From NCBI GenBank assembly GCA_038319685.1, contig JBBQDN010000007.1:4038-68037 (forward strand): a DNA stretch of 64,000 bases, in the 5' to 3' direction. Below are positions 26,057-34,421 of this stretch, piece after piece. The position numbers were made by a program, and so were the translations under genes. The notes beneath the pieces were generated by a model, which searched no databases, was not told the origin of the DNA, and saw only the letters and a list, made by a program, of their open reading frames with translations. Source of the stretch: UBA6022 sp038319685 (lineage in GTDB: Bacteria; Patescibacteriota; Saccharimonadia; Saccharimonadales; Saccharimonadaceae). The stretch's first letter is position 1. Every line of letters begins with the position of its first letter.

Positions 26057-26077
26057 ATAGGCAATTATCTCACACTT

Positions 26078-27121
26078 TTATGCGGCAATAAGCGTATTTA
26101 AATACTGCGTATCTTGATCGGCCGCTGCCACCAGTGCTAACCCTTGGTCGCCACTATACACTTTATCGATGATATAGCGAGCGGCTTTCCTAAGTGACAT
26201 TTCTTTATAGGGAGTATCACGTAACATGTCATAAAGTCCAGTCGCACCTAGCGCGTTTATACGCCTGGCGAACTCATAGTGACCGTCTATACCTAATCGA
26301 GATTGTATAAGCGCAGGGAATATCTCTGGGTCCTTGGCGATCAGTAGCTGCATGCCATACGCGACATGCGCCGACCGAGCCCACGCCACAGCACCGGGGG
26401 TGGTGCTTTCATAAAGATAACTACCAGGCAGTAAGTATGCCGTGTTCGGTTCTACCTCAAGCCTCAGTGGTTCTATTCTGTCCATAAAACCCCGTGTCAA
26501 ACCAAGCTCTTCAACCATATATCTATGTCCCATCATCCCCGCAAATGCCTCTTCCAGGCCGCTGCCACTTTCTTTGCCATTTTCGTGGTATGTGAACCCA
26601 TTTTGCAGAAGTTTATAGCTTATGCCATTCTTATCGTCAGCCCGTTCATGCATAAGAATGTCAAGGAATGGCTGGTTTGCATGACTATTTTCGTGAACGA
26701 CTGACGCTTCTTTGAGAGCACTATCTTTGGCAGTTTCGGATGGGTCACGAACCACATAGGTAAAACCTAGGAGCGGGAAATGCGAGGCTACTGTATCGGT
26801 CTTGCCACGGTCAAAACCCATAATTTCATTCACTTCTTGCTGGCCAGCTTCATCGATGCCCACAAATGGTTTACTTACAAGCCCATACCGTTCGAAAAAC
26901 CTTGTTATTCTCGGTACGTTCAGGCCCGTTTCATCGTGAGGTATTTCGGCTAACTTTTGCGCAATCTGGTAAAGCTCGGCAATCACTCGCTGACTGCGTT
27001 TGTCATCTACATCTACTTTTTCCCAGGGGCGACCATTATCTGCATTCTGCGCAACGAGAAAGTTTGCTTTTTGTAAATGTTCGTACATGGCATCAGGCTG
27101 AAAAGCTGGCATATTATTCAT
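26078..27121 (-). CDS. Putative zinc metalloprotease (HExxH gluzincin-like)
   Basis: 347 residues, soluble, no signal peptide. HENSH at residues 143-147 gives HExxH; a glutamate in SGLEEAFAGMMG (E190/E191) is about 45 residues later, a plausible third ligand of the gluzincin kind. No exact peptidase family recognised. Twenty-one bases upstream of the small HExxH membrane protein on the same strand, so the two may form one transcript. Confidence 0.65.
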   Translation of the reverse strand: MNNMPAFQPDAMYEHLQKANFLVAQNADNGRPWEKVDVDDKRSQRVIAELYQIAQKLAEIPHDETGLNVPRITRFFERYGLVSKPFVGIDEAGQQEVNEIMGFDRGKTDTVASHFPLLGFTYVVRDPSETAKDSALKEASVVHENSHANQPFLDILMHERADDKNGISYKLLQNGFTYHENGKESGSGLEEAFAGMMGHRYMVEELGLTRGFMDRIEPLRLEVEPNTAYLLPGSYLYESTTPGAVAWARSAHVAYGMQLLIAKDPEIFPALIQSRLGIDGHYEFARRINALGATGLYDMLRDTPYKEMSLRKAARYIIDKVYSGDQGLALVAAADQDTQYLNTLIAA

Positions 27122-27170
27122 ATCTTATCACGCTGTCGTTTTTTATATTATTAGAATGTTTTGGATAAAT

Positions 27171-27215
27171 GGAGGCGAGTGAAAGGCAACCGCTACGCAT
27201 GCTATTTCTGCTTGT
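27171..27215 (+). repeat. Family B repeat, copy 2
   Basis: Diverged copy: GGAGGCGAGTGAAAGGCAAC, then CTATTTCTGCTTG. It marks the left edge of the accessory island. Confidence 0.45.
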
Positions 27216-27280
27216 TGGAAAAATGTGTAAACTGATTTTGCATCTGTGGTCAACACGAGTCACGATCTTCGCAGCTATAA

Positions 27281-27751
27281 TTACGATTCGACCAAGTCAA
27301 CCTGTTCATTAATTGGTACATCAAACTCTTCAATAAAATCATCGAGCATTTCAGGAGATATTATGTAATAATCTTGGCCAGATTTATTTCGTATTGATAG
27401 CCGTCGTAGTAATTCTTGTTTTCTAATATCAAAATAGTAAATGTGACATTCAGCATTAATCGATTCAATAAAATTACGGTACTCGTCACGCTTTTCTTTA
27501 ACCCATGGACATAAATCCAGAATTACCGATTGACCATTCGCAACAAGTTGAATGGTTTCTTGTTTAATATGATCGCCAGCCTTTGTTGCAATATCTATGT
27601 CCCAGTATGAATCTTTTAAGTTTCCACCTAATTTTGAGTATTCTTCATCGACTGCAAACCTTATTATGCCAAGCTTTGATTGTAGGTCGTTACTAAATGT
27701 CGATTTGCCAGATCCTGGAAGGCCTAACATCATATATACCGTTGGTTTCAT
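27281..27751 (-). CDS. P-loop kinase, zeta-toxin/polynucleotide-kinase-like
   Basis: 156 residues. Walker A is GLPGSGKST (residues 14-22 region); a DXDXXY-like segment (FAVDEEYSKLGG) and a late RKQELLRRLSIR lid with basic residues fit the AAA/zeta-toxin group of small-molecule or nucleotide kinases. Substrate unknown. No antitoxin gene is adjacent. Lies in the leftmost cassette of the island. Confidence 0.75.
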   Translation of the reverse strand: MKPTVYMMLGLPGSGKSTFSNDLQSKLGIIRFAVDEEYSKLGGNLKDSYWDIDIATKAGDHIKQETIQLVANGQSVILDLCPWVKEKRDEYRNFIESINAECHIYYFDIRKQELLRRLSIRNKSGQDYYIISPEMLDDFIEEFDVPINEQVDLVES

Positions 27752-27787
27752 AGATTAATCATAACAAACAAAAAACCTATAAAAGGA

Positions 27788-27845
27788 GTGATTTGTATAG
27801 ATCACATATTTAGTGGGGACTTAAGGACGATTAACGGCCTTATTT
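27788..27845 (+). repeat. Family A element, copy 1 (degenerate)
   Basis: A GTGAT/ATCAC hairpin (27788-27805) is followed by GTGGGGACTTAAGGACGATTA (27813 on), a weak match to the island repeat. It precedes the nitrilase-family gene. Confidence 0.4.
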
Positions 27846-27881
27846 ATGATAATGTTTTTCAAAAAAGAGTAAAATGAAAGT

Positions 27882-28673
27882 ATGAACATTACAACTATAG
27901 CTTCGAGTCCAGTCTGGAAAGACGTCCAACAAAACATCACTATGACAGAGGACCATGTTAAAAAGGCGTTAGAGCTATTTCCTAACACTGATATTATTCT
28001 GTTTCCTGAATTAAGCCTGTCGGGTTTTGTTGTTGACGAAGATGTCACAGTGGTTGCTCAGCCTATGGATGGGCCTGGCGTAACTGCCGTTCTCGACATG
28101 GCACAACGCCATAATGTCGCAATAATCGCTGGAATCATTGAACAGGTTCCAGATGACAAACCTGCCAATACTCAGTTTGTCGCATCACGTGACGGAAATC
28201 TGCTTGCCACGTACCGTAAAAACCACCTATTTACGGAGTCTCAGGAACCAAATCTTTATTGCAGAGGAAGTGAACTGACGACGTTTGAAATTGACGGTTG
28301 GAAATGTGGTTTATCTATTTGTTTTGATATTCGTTTTCCTCGTTTGTTCGAAACATATAAAGATGCTGGTGTCGAATGTCTGTTTTCTGGGTTTAATTGG
28401 GTTGAGGGCAGGAATAAACCGGCTATTATGGAGCACCTCGTGCTTGCGAGGGCTCATGAAAACCAATTCTTTTTTGCCGCTGTCGATCGAAACGGTGAAA
28501 ATGCCGGAACAAAATTCTATGGGACGAGCGTTATCGCAAGCCCTTATTCAGAAAACCTGGCTACACATAACGGCATCTATAGTAACGCCGAGATTACTAA
28601 AGATGATATCAATACGTTAAGAAAAGTCTTGCCACTCTCAGGAAGCTTTAAGGAAAAATATACTCTAAAGTAA
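27882..28673 (+). CDS. Carbon-nitrogen hydrolase (nitrilase superfamily)
   Basis: 263 residues. The catalytic triad is complete: E43 in FPELSLSG, K113 in YRKNHLF, C147 in SICFDIRFP. These enzymes hydrolyse amides such as omega-amidated 2-oxo acids or carbamoyl compounds; the nearest functional class cannot be read. A TAAAAT box ends six bases before the ATG, so the mRNA is probably leaderless. Alone in its cassette apart from two small minus-strand genes. Confidence 0.9.
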   Translation: MNITTIASSPVWKDVQQNITMTEDHVKKALELFPNTDIILFPELSLSGFVVDEDVTVVAQPMDGPGVTAVLDMAQRHNVAIIAGIIEQVPDDKPANTQFVASRDGNLLATYRKNHLFTESQEPNLYCRGSELTTFEIDGWKCGLSICFDIRFPRLFETYKDAGVECLFSGFNWVEGRNKPAIMEHLVLARAHENQFFFAAVDRNGENAGTKFYGTSVIASPYSENLATHNGIYSNAEITKDDINTLRKVLPLSGSFKEKYTLK

Positions 28674-28764
28674 GGCAGTGTTGACTATGATAAACTCCGA
28701 CTCAATATTCAGAGCTTTTCTTGGCAGTGATCAGTCGATAAGGTTAGAACCTCTAACGGCGAAT

Positions 28765-28974
28765 CTAATTAAATATCCGCACGATATAATAAATAATAGC
28801 AACGAGAATTATCGAGGCAATCAGATCAATGATGATCGCAGATTTTGATGATATAGCACTTAATTCATCTTTCTGAGGAAACCATGCTTGAGCAGCGTTC
28901 GCTGAAAAAAGAGTAACGATAGTAACTAATATAAATAAGATGGATGATGCGATTGATTTGATAATACTCGTCAT
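28765..28974 (-). CDS. Small membrane protein (pilin/VirB2-like layout)
   Basis: 69 residues: a signal-like hydrophobic start ending ANAAQA (possible cleavage near residue 29), a short polar loop and a C-terminal hydrophobic segment. This layout is seen in TrbC/VirB2-type conjugative pilins and in many small membrane proteins; the resemblance is only structural. TATACT (28986-28981) ends six bases before the ATG. Confidence 0.55.
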   Translation of the reverse strand: MTSIIKSIASSILFILVTIVTLFSANAAQAWFPQKDELSAISSKSAIIIDLIASIILVAIIYYIVRIFN

Positions 28975-29061
28975 AGGATGAGTATATCAAACAAACACGA
29001 CTTTTGAATGAGAGAATAAAGAATACTGTTGTAGCTTATAGTCTATGGCTTAGAGCTTTCG

Positions 29062-29619
29062 CTATGCGATAAGACGTCCTTGAAGGAATTTGTATGAGAT
29101 ATTGTTTACACTATCATGATAAGGTGTGTTAGAAATAATCTCTAATCCTTTATCTTCGAACGGCTTAAAACTTTCAGGGAGAATATTGATTAGTTCATCA
29201 GCAACCAATTCACTAGGGAATAAAGGAGAAGACAACTTTCCGAGTCGCAGTAGATACCATGCAGCAATAAATAATGAGCAGGGGTATTTTTTCGCTTTTA
29301 CATAGTCAGTAATTTGAGATTTTAATTTCTCGTTCTCAAGAATATATAATACTTCATCACAAACCGGAATAAGCTGGGACTCTCTGAACAAAATATCTGG
29401 TTTAAAACCTTGTCCACCTAGCCACTTGGAAAAGCTATCATAATCAAAAGACGGATCTGGGAACGAATAGTCGTCGACCATAACAACAAGTGACGTGTCC
29501 TTCTCGGTTTCTTTTGCAAAATTTGTTATTTCACTCAAAACGTCAACTGAGGTTTGGTGTTCTTCGGAAATATGCTGATTTGTGTAGATATGTGCGTATT
29601 CAATGGATACTTTGGCCAT
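29062..29619 (-). CDS. Hypothetical protein (185 aa)
   Basis: Soluble; residues 1-90 carry a strand-rich pattern with VVMVDDYSFPDPSFDYDSF, and the C-terminal half is helical. Not recognised. A TATCAT box (29631-29626 on the minus strand) ends six bases before the ATG, again a leaderless layout. Cassette neighbour of the nitrilase-family gene. Confidence 0.65.
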   Translation of the reverse strand: MAKVSIEYAHIYTNQHISEEHQTSVDVLSEITNFAKETEKDTSLVVMVDDYSFPDPSFDYDSFSKWLGGQGFKPDILFRESQLIPVCDEVLYILENEKLKSQITDYVKAKKYPCSLFIAAWYLLRLGKLSSPLFPSELVADELINILPESFKPFEDKGLEIISNTPYHDSVNNISYKFLQGRLIA

Positions 29620-29682
29620 ATGACTATGATAACAAAAAAAGACCTACCTAACGATATCAATTTAATATCGAAGTACTGGCAA

Positions 29683-29888
29683 CTATCGAGAGGCAATGAC
29701 GCTAATTTCTATAGTTGCACCAAGAGGAAGTTCTTTCACGCATACAGCTTCACGTGCAGGAAATGGTGCACTAAAGTACGTAGCACAGTACTTATTAAAG
29801 TTCTAGCATTTGATCTAGGTCTGTTACGTAAATAGTTGCTTTCACGACTGTATCTAAATCGATTTCAGTTACATTCAAGATTGCTTTA
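29683..29888 (-). pseudogene. RidA/YjgF-family remnant
   Basis: Read on the minus strand, RKAILNVTEIDLDTVVKATIYVTDLDQMLEL runs to a stop, and the continuation NKYCATYFSAPFPAREAVCVKELPLG, then ATIEISVIASR, lies in the next frame. Together they match the C-terminal two thirds of RidA (2-imino acid deaminase), including the P-A-R-E/S block. The N-terminal third is missing: the gene is cut exactly where the family A element at 29889 begins. One frameshift plus truncation, so it is non-functional. Confidence 0.7.
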
Positions 29889-30030
29889 CGAACCACGATC
29901 TATGCCGATTTTGTCGGCTGATCATGGTTCGATCCACATTCCTGTACTAAGAAAAATCTCCGACCAAATGGTCAGAGTTTTTTCTTAGCAGGGGATCAAG
30001 GACAATTACCAAACCTACTGTAGTATCACT
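29889..30030 (+). repeat. Family A element, copy 2 (full form)
   Basis: Three parts. H1 (29889-29931): CGAACCACGATC pairs with GATCATGGTTCG, carrying tRNA T-arm-like GGTTCG. H2 (29949-29986): AAGAAAAA-CTC-GACC pairs with GGTC-GAG-TTTTTTCTT. Core (29987-30028): AGCAGGGGATCAAGGACAAT, then TACCAAACC and TGTAGTATCAC. Confidence 0.75.
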
Positions 30031-30052
30031 AGTTTTTTCGAATAAAATATGC

Positions 30053-30301
30053 CTAGATATGAATCGCATCTAAGTCGACGCCAGCTTTTTCGGCCAAGAC
30101 TTGGATATATTGCTTGGGTCGGTTAATCTTATGGTCCATTGCGGCCATTTCTTGTGCACTAGGAATCGATTTTTCCTGCGTATCCATCTATAGGTTTGTG
30201 AGGTCGTCAAAACGTTTGTCATGTTCATTAAATCGACCATCAACTTCTTGACGGAATTCTTGCATGTATAGAAACAATTTTGTAAATTGATCTTCACTCA
30301 T
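30053..30301 (-). pseudogene. Small coiled-coil protein split by an in-frame TAG
   Basis: From ATG 30301 the frame encodes MSEDQFTKLFLYMQEFRQEV and a D-x-R-F-x-E-H-D-K-R-F-D-D stretch, meets TAG at 30190-30188, and continues in the same frame from an immediately following ATG (30187) for 44 more codons (MDTQEKSIPS..., QYIQVLAEKAGVDLDAI) to TAG at 30055-30053. The two halves together look like one ~81-residue helical protein. TATAAT (30313-30308) ends six bases before the first ATG. Nonsense mutation, stop readthrough or two coupled ORFs are all possible. Confidence 0.6.
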
Positions 30302-30325
30302 GCCTATATTATAGCAAATAAAAAG

Positions 30326-30408
30326 ATTTCCGAAGAGTTCTTCCAAAATTGTGCTGATACCTAGCAGGGGTTCAAGGATGATTACCAAACACATAGTGGC
30401 ATAACTAG
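30326..30408 (+). repeat. Family A element, copy 3
   Basis: A short GAAGA/TCTTC hairpin (about 30332-30343) precedes the core TAGCAGGGGTTCAAGGATGA (30362 on), followed by TTACCAAAC and a diverged tail. It separates the split small gene from the deformylase cassette. Confidence 0.65.
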
Positions 30409-30442
30409 TCTTTCAAATCAGGATAAACGAAATGACAGATAG

Positions 30443-31078
30443 TTATTGTTTCCCCGCTTTCATTTGTTCCCAGCGTTCTCTCGGGCATAGGTTCGGCCAG
30501 TTTGCCCAATTGTTTCGGTACTCATCGAATTCTGAAGGATTGACCCAATGGAGCCGGCCTTGTTCGCTTAGGGGGATTCTGTCCGGAAAACGGATACCGT
30601 CAAGGTGGTCGGTCTCATGCTGGGCAATCCGAGCCACGAAATTAGCAAGCTTTAACAATACCGCTTCACCATTTCGGTCGACAGCTTCAACTTCGACTGA
30701 CCGAGAACGATCAACGTTTCCACAAATATTCCCACAAGACCAACAGCCCTCACGACCCGGAACCAACTCCTTAGATCGTGAAACAACCTTCGGGTTAATG
30801 AGCACCTGCAAGTTTTGCGCCTTCTTTGATCCGTCTGCAGTAACATCAATTGTAATAATACGTTTGCTGACTCCCAGCTGCACAGCAGCCAGGCCAACCA
30901 TTTGTCGTGAGTCGTTCTCGCTATGGCCTTTTCCTGCCGATAACTCCAACATACGATCTATCACACCCTGTATTAATTCAGAGTGTATGTCGACTATGGC
31001 AACCTCTTCAGCGACAAGATTCAAAATCCTATCTGTTGGTTGTATAAGTTCAAGCTGTTTGGCATTTATGTCAGTCAT
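30443..31078 (-). CDS. def: Peptide deformylase
   Basis: 211 residues. Removes the formyl group from nascent protein N termini; metalloenzyme. All three motifs are present: GLAAVQ (62-67), EGCWS (110-114, metal ligand C112) and QHETDHLDG (153-161, H154, E155, H158). A C-terminal extension of about 45 residues goes beyond the core. It has a proper SD (AGGAG) and a TATACT upstream. Being inside the accessory island, it may be a second copy; EGCWS rather than EGCLS is seen in divergent deformylases. Confidence 0.93.
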   Translation of the reverse strand: MTDINAKQLELIQPTDRILNLVAEEVAIVDIHSELIQGVIDRMLELSAGKGHSENDSRQMVGLAAVQLGVSKRIITIDVTADGSKKAQNLQVLINPKVVSRSKELVPGREGCWSCGNICGNVDRSRSVEVEAVDRNGEAVLLKLANFVARIAQHETDHLDGIRFPDRIPLSEQGRLHWVNPSEFDEYRNNWANWPNLCPRERWEQMKAGKQ

Positions 31079-31146
31079 AGTATCTCCTGATTTTAGTATA
31101 CTTCACAGGATGATTACTATTGAAAGTACATTGGTATTTTAGTTTT

Positions 31147-31617
31147 CTACCAAGCTACATTTTGGATAGTAAAGTGATCATTTAGCGCCTTTACAGAGTT
31201 TTGTACTGTTAGGTTTTCTTTTGTTATATACTCTTCTTCTTTACCACTATCATGCCACCAGGATTTTGTTTTTAAACGCTCTATTTGTATTGGTAGGCTA
31301 ACTTTTAAAATAACAGCCCTGAAATTGTACTTTGGGAAAAGGTCATACAGTCTGTTCGGAGTGTCAAGTAATGTGTCTCCATACTGCCATTTAATTAACA
31401 CGACCTCCTTCTTTTCAAGGAGTGCATGTACATTGTCAATAATCGATACCCGCGAGTTATCGAGCTTACCAAGATTTTTCAAGCTTTCTTTACTGTAGGT
31501 AATTGTTTTATGTTGTAAGTCCAACAACTTTCTCATTCTACCATCGTTAATCAAAGATCTAATAAACGTTTCTTTGCCAGATGCACTTGTGCCGAATACC
31601 CAAATTATTTCTTTCAT
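31147..31617 (-). CDS. P-loop kinase-like protein
   Basis: 156 residues. Walker A GTSASGKET (9-17), no classical Walker B; ends with a WWHDSGKEEEY segment. Similar in size to the 27281 kinase but not clearly its paralogue. Role unknown. TATAGT ends seven bases before the ATG. Sixty-eight bases upstream of def on the same strand but with its own promoter. Confidence 0.7.
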   Translation of the reverse strand: MKEIIWVFGTSASGKETFIRSLINDGRMRKLLDLQHKTITYSKESLKNLGKLDNSRVSIIDNVHALLEKKEVVLIKWQYGDTLLDTPNRLYDLFPKYNFRAVILKVSLPIQIERLKTKSWWHDSGKEEEYITKENLTVQNSVKALNDHFTIQNVAW

Positions 31618-31680
31618 TGATATAACTATAACAAACTAAACTATCCGTAACGAAGTTTGGGCGCGGAACAATACATGAAA

Positions 31681-31764
31681 TATAAATGACACACCTTTGA
31701 CGGTGTGTCATTTATATTGACAGGGGCTCCAGGACGATTACCAAACCTATTGTGGTGTAATATA
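31681..31764 (+). repeat. Family A element, copy 4
   Basis: H2 is a perfect 15-base hairpin (31681-31695 with 31702-31716; loop TTTGAC). Core from 31719: GACAGGGGCTCCAGGACGAT, then TACCAAACCTATTGTGGTG and TAATAT. Reverse complement ends CCCCTGTCA. Immediately upstream of the HTH-Fic gene. Confidence 0.85.
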
Positions 31765-31780
31765 GTTTTTATGCTTAAAC

Positions 31781-31809
31781 TTGTAACTTTATAAAGTTTG
31801 TGCTATCAT
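31781..31809 (+). promoter_or_regulatory. Promoter and operator of the HTH-Fic gene
   Basis: TTGTAA (31781-31786), 17-base spacer, TATCAT (31804-31809), nine bases before ATG 31819. The spacer contains a perfect 14-base palindrome AACTTTATAAAGTT (31785-31798), and half of it (TATAAAGTT) recurs just before the ATG (31810-31818). This is a natural site for autorepression by the encoded HTH domain. Confidence 0.7.
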
Positions 31810-31818
31810 TATAAAGTT

Positions 31819-32730
31819 ATGAATTATACAATTCAGCTACAACAAATACTGAGTGCCAGCAAATGGTCGCAAGAGCAACTAGCCGCTGAGCTAGGTGTAT
31901 CATTCCCTGCGCTTAACGCATGGATTAATAAGCGTGCCATACCACGCGCGAAGGCTCAAGTTCGTATCCAAGAACTACACGCGTCAATTACTGGGTCTTC
32001 GTCTATCTCTGAGGACGATTTGAACCTAGCCAAAAAAGATGCAGCGCAGTATCATCTTACCGCCACTAAAGTCATATCAAACCAGGGGATGCTAGACAAA
32101 CTTACCCTACACCTTACGTATCACACAAATACTATCGAAGGCAGCACTATGACGTTTAACGATGTTGAGGACGTTATCTTTAATAACAAAGTACTTTCAA
32201 ACCGCACGGCTATCGAGCAATTAGAGGCAAAGAACCACCAGGCTGCCCTTTACTGGCTTCTCGATCAAGTTGCAGAGGCGAAAGGTTCGTTTGTTGTAGG
32301 TGAAGATGTGATTTTAGGCATTCATCTTCGCCTTATGAATGGAATCGTTGGTGACGCTGGTCAATACCGAAAACACGCCGTACGCATTATGGGGACACAC
32401 GTGCCGCTTGCAAATTGGCAAAGTATTCCCAAATTAATCCCTGAGCTCACTGACATTAATACAGGTTCGGGAGATATCGTATCAATACTTGCAAATGTTC
32501 ACGCCTTGTTCGAGAAAATCCATCCATTTAGTGACGGCAACGGACGAACTGGTCGTCTATTGATGCTGGCGCAGGCGCTTAACGTCGGCATTGCACCTCC
32601 TATTGTTCTCAAAGAGCGTAAGCAGGCGTACTATAAATATCTTGAACAAGCACAGACCAAAGACGAATACACACCACTAGAGTTCTTTATCGCTGAGTCT
32701 ATACAAGCAAGCGGCAAATTATTGTTGTAG
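31819..32730 (+). CDS. HTH-Fic domain protein (AMPylase type)
   Basis: 303 residues. N-terminal helix-turn-helix (about 8-45, QEQLAAELGVSFPALNAWINKR). Fic domain with the complete motif HPFSDGNGRTGR (235-246; catalytic H235). An inhibitory helix motif T-x-x-x-E-G (T103-E107-G108) lies before the Fic core, so class II-like autoinhibition is expected. Fic enzymes usually transfer AMP to a target protein; some are toxins. The track-like GTG further upstream would overlap the promoter, so ATG is chosen. No separate antitoxin gene. Confidence 0.9.
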   Translation: MNYTIQLQQILSASKWSQEQLAAELGVSFPALNAWINKRAIPRAKAQVRIQELHASITGSSSISEDDLNLAKKDAAQYHLTATKVISNQGMLDKLTLHLTYHTNTIEGSTMTFNDVEDVIFNNKVLSNRTAIEQLEAKNHQAALYWLLDQVAEAKGSFVVGEDVILGIHLRLMNGIVGDAGQYRKHAVRIMGTHVPLANWQSIPKLIPELTDINTGSGDIVSILANVHALFEKIHPFSDGNGRTGRLLMLAQALNVGIAPPIVLKERKQAYYKYLEQAQTKDEYTPLEFFIAESIQASGKLLL

Positions 32731-32745
32731 GCTTAATGAATTTTT

Positions 32746-32792
32746 GTGGCAGGGGCTTCAGGGTGATTATAGAACCCACTGCGGTGTAATTT
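32746..32792 (+). repeat. Family A element, copy 5
   Basis: Core GTGGCAGGGGCTTCAGGGTG, then ATTATAGAACCC and TGCGGTGTAAT. It follows the Fic gene stop by 16 bases and lacks an obvious H2 hairpin. Confidence 0.7.
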
Positions 32793-33042
32793 TTCTAGAG
32801 TGGGATGAACAGAATGACGAATAACTATGGTTCCAGGGTTTATCCCCCTGGATTGGCAGTGTTTATTGCATAATATCTTATTATTAATTGGGGCGCGTGG
32901 AAGGCGGTCGCTGCGCTTCCTATTTCCGCTTGTTTGCAAAAGTGGCAGGGGCGCGTGTCCAACGCTTCGATGATATAACAATCCGTAAACTTCTTGTTAT
33001 GCCATCGGCTATATTCTGTACAAATCATAGATTTGACAGAAT
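32793..33042 (+). repeat. Gene-free remnant with family B copy 3 and a tRNA-end-like core
   Basis: Holds a small TCCAGGG/CCCCTGGA hairpin (about 32831-32850), family B (32890-32933), then TGGCAGGGGCGCGTGTCC (32943-32960), whose reverse complement ends GCGCCCCTGCCA like a tRNA-Trp 3' end, and a CAAATC/GATTTG hairpin (33021-33035). No coding frame is convincing. It looks like an emptied cassette between copies 5 and 6. Confidence 0.5.
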
Positions 33043-33188
33043 TCGAACCGACGATCTTCGCCAGCTCTGCTGGCAGATCGTGGTTCGGTTCACACGCCTC
33101 CAATCACGAAAAAACGACCAGCAGATGCTGATCGTCATTTCGTGGCAGGGGTTCAAGGATGATTACCAAACCTATTGTGGTGTAATAT
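33043..33188 (+). repeat. Family A element, copy 6 (full form)
   Basis: H1 (33044-33087): CGAACCGACGATC...GCCAG pairs with CTGGC.GATCGTGGTTCG. H2 (33105-33143): CACGAAA...CAGCA pairs with TGCTG...TTTCGTG. Core (33143-33188): TGGCAGGGGTTCAAGGATGA, then TTACCAAACC and TATTGTGGTGTAATAT. Its TTGTGG (33174-33179) is 16 bases from the TACAAT box of the Nudix gene, so the repeat may supply the -35. Confidence 0.85.
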
Positions 33189-33210
33189 AAAATGCTACAA
33201 TTAATCTATA

Positions 33211-33651
33211 ATGCCGAAGCAAAACACAACACTTGAATCAGTTGCAAAAATACTAGTTATGAATAACAAGGATGAAGTCTTGGTGTTGACGCTTGGCAAA
33301 CACTTAAAATATCCAGAGAAATCATACCGACCAGATCTGCCTGGCGGTATTGTTGATCCAGGAGAATCAGAGCAGTTTGCAGTGATTCGTGAGATGCAAG
33401 AAGAATGTGGAATAGATTTGAATGCATCGAAAGTACGACTAGCGTATACAGAAACTGCATACTATGAAAAAGAGAACAAATCCGTTACGAAGTTACTTTA
33501 CGCTACGCACTTAGATGATACGCCCTCAATCACTCTAAGCTGGGAGCATGGTGCCTACAAATGGGTTTCTTTCGATGAACTACAAACGATTAACCTGCGT
33601 CCTTTTTTCAACGAAGCAGTACGATACTTGGTTGTGAATAGCATAATCTAG
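33211..33651 (+). CDS. Nudix hydrolase
   Basis: 146 residues. Nudix box G-x5-E-x7-REMQEECGI spans residues 46-68, complete. Hydrolyses a nucleoside diphosphate linked to another moiety; substrate unknown. TACAAT ends nine bases before the ATG (leaderless layout). Its 3' end overlaps the 3' end of the minus-strand DUF6270-like gene by four bases. Confidence 0.9.
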   Translation: MPKQNTTLESVAKILVMNNKDEVLVLTLGKHLKYPEKSYRPDLPGGIVDPGESEQFAVIREMQEECGIDLNASKVRLAYTETAYYEKENKSVTKLLYATHLDDTPSITLSWEHGAYKWVSFDELQTINLRPFFNEAVRYLVVNSII

Positions 33652-34421
33652 TCCTTGATAATCTTGCGGATACTACGCCACAAGTTATCGTAATATGACT
33701 TAACATAGTGTACCGGGTGTAGTCCCCATGGATGGGAAGGTGTGGATATTAACGACTCCTTATTATGACTTATTTGTTGGGCATCGAGCTTATCAATAGC
33801 AATTTCATCTAATGCAGACCAGTTACTGTTTTTCCACCGTATTCGGTCATGATTATCAAATAGCACGGTATCTTCGTTATCATCCATGTAGGTTGGTGAA
33901 AAGCGTGCTGAATTCACTACAAACTCTATCCTTGGTAATTCGTCTCGTATTCTATCACGAAAATCACAAAGAGATTTTATTGCGATAGCCTTGTATTCGT
34001 CATTATCGAACCGCATTCTTTCCGGAGGGCTGCTTTCATGATCGTCATAAAAAACATCTGAATCGTTTAGTGTTTGAAATGCCATGTGGTTGCGGGTTAC
34101 ATACCGCCCCATTTTGCGAGTCACGCCAAAGTGTACATCTGCAAAAAAGTCCATAATTATAAAGTCTGGGCGAGACTTTATAACCCTATCTACATCATTA
34201 CCTGAAAATTCCTCGTTCAAAGTCTTTTTGAAAATCTTTTTGGGATTATCGGTGTCGTTAATATCTGGTATTACCGAGCGCTCAACGATACTTGGAAGTG
34301 CCGTTTGGTATACAGTCTCATTAATCTCTACATACTCTTTATAAGCATCGTTAAACCTGCTGTTAAATACGTCTCTAGATACACATGAGCCAATGATGTC
34401 TATCCTTGGCTTACTGTTCAT
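33648..34421 (-). CDS. DUF6270-like protein of a surface-polymer cluster
   Basis: 257 residues from ATG 34421. The opening RIDIIGSCVSRDVFN is the hallmark of DUF6270 proteins, often found in capsule or exopolysaccharide clusters; a GDSL-like esterase activity has been suggested for related folds, which I cannot confirm. Ends SHPWGLHPVHYVKSYYDNLWRS. A GGGGT site precedes the ATG and the gene overlaps the upstream kinase-like gene by 11 bases. Confidence 0.65.
   Translation of the reverse strand: MNSKPRIDIIGSCVSRDVFNSRFNDAYKEYVEINETVYQTALPSIVERSVIPDINDTDNPKKIFKKTLNEEFSGNDVDRVIKSRPDFIIMDFFADVHFGVTRKMGRYVTRNHMAFQTLNDSDVFYDDHESSPPERMRFDNDEYKAIAIKSLCDFRDRIRDELPRIEFVVNSARFSPTYMDDNEDTVLFDNHDRIRWKNSNWSALDEIAIDKLDAQQISHNKESLISTPSHPWGLHPVHYVKSYYDNLWRSIRKIIKD

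Noticed and set aside
28765..28974. VirB2/TrbC pilin as evidence of a conjugation system
   Set aside because: Only the two-helix layout matches; no other conjugation gene is nearby.
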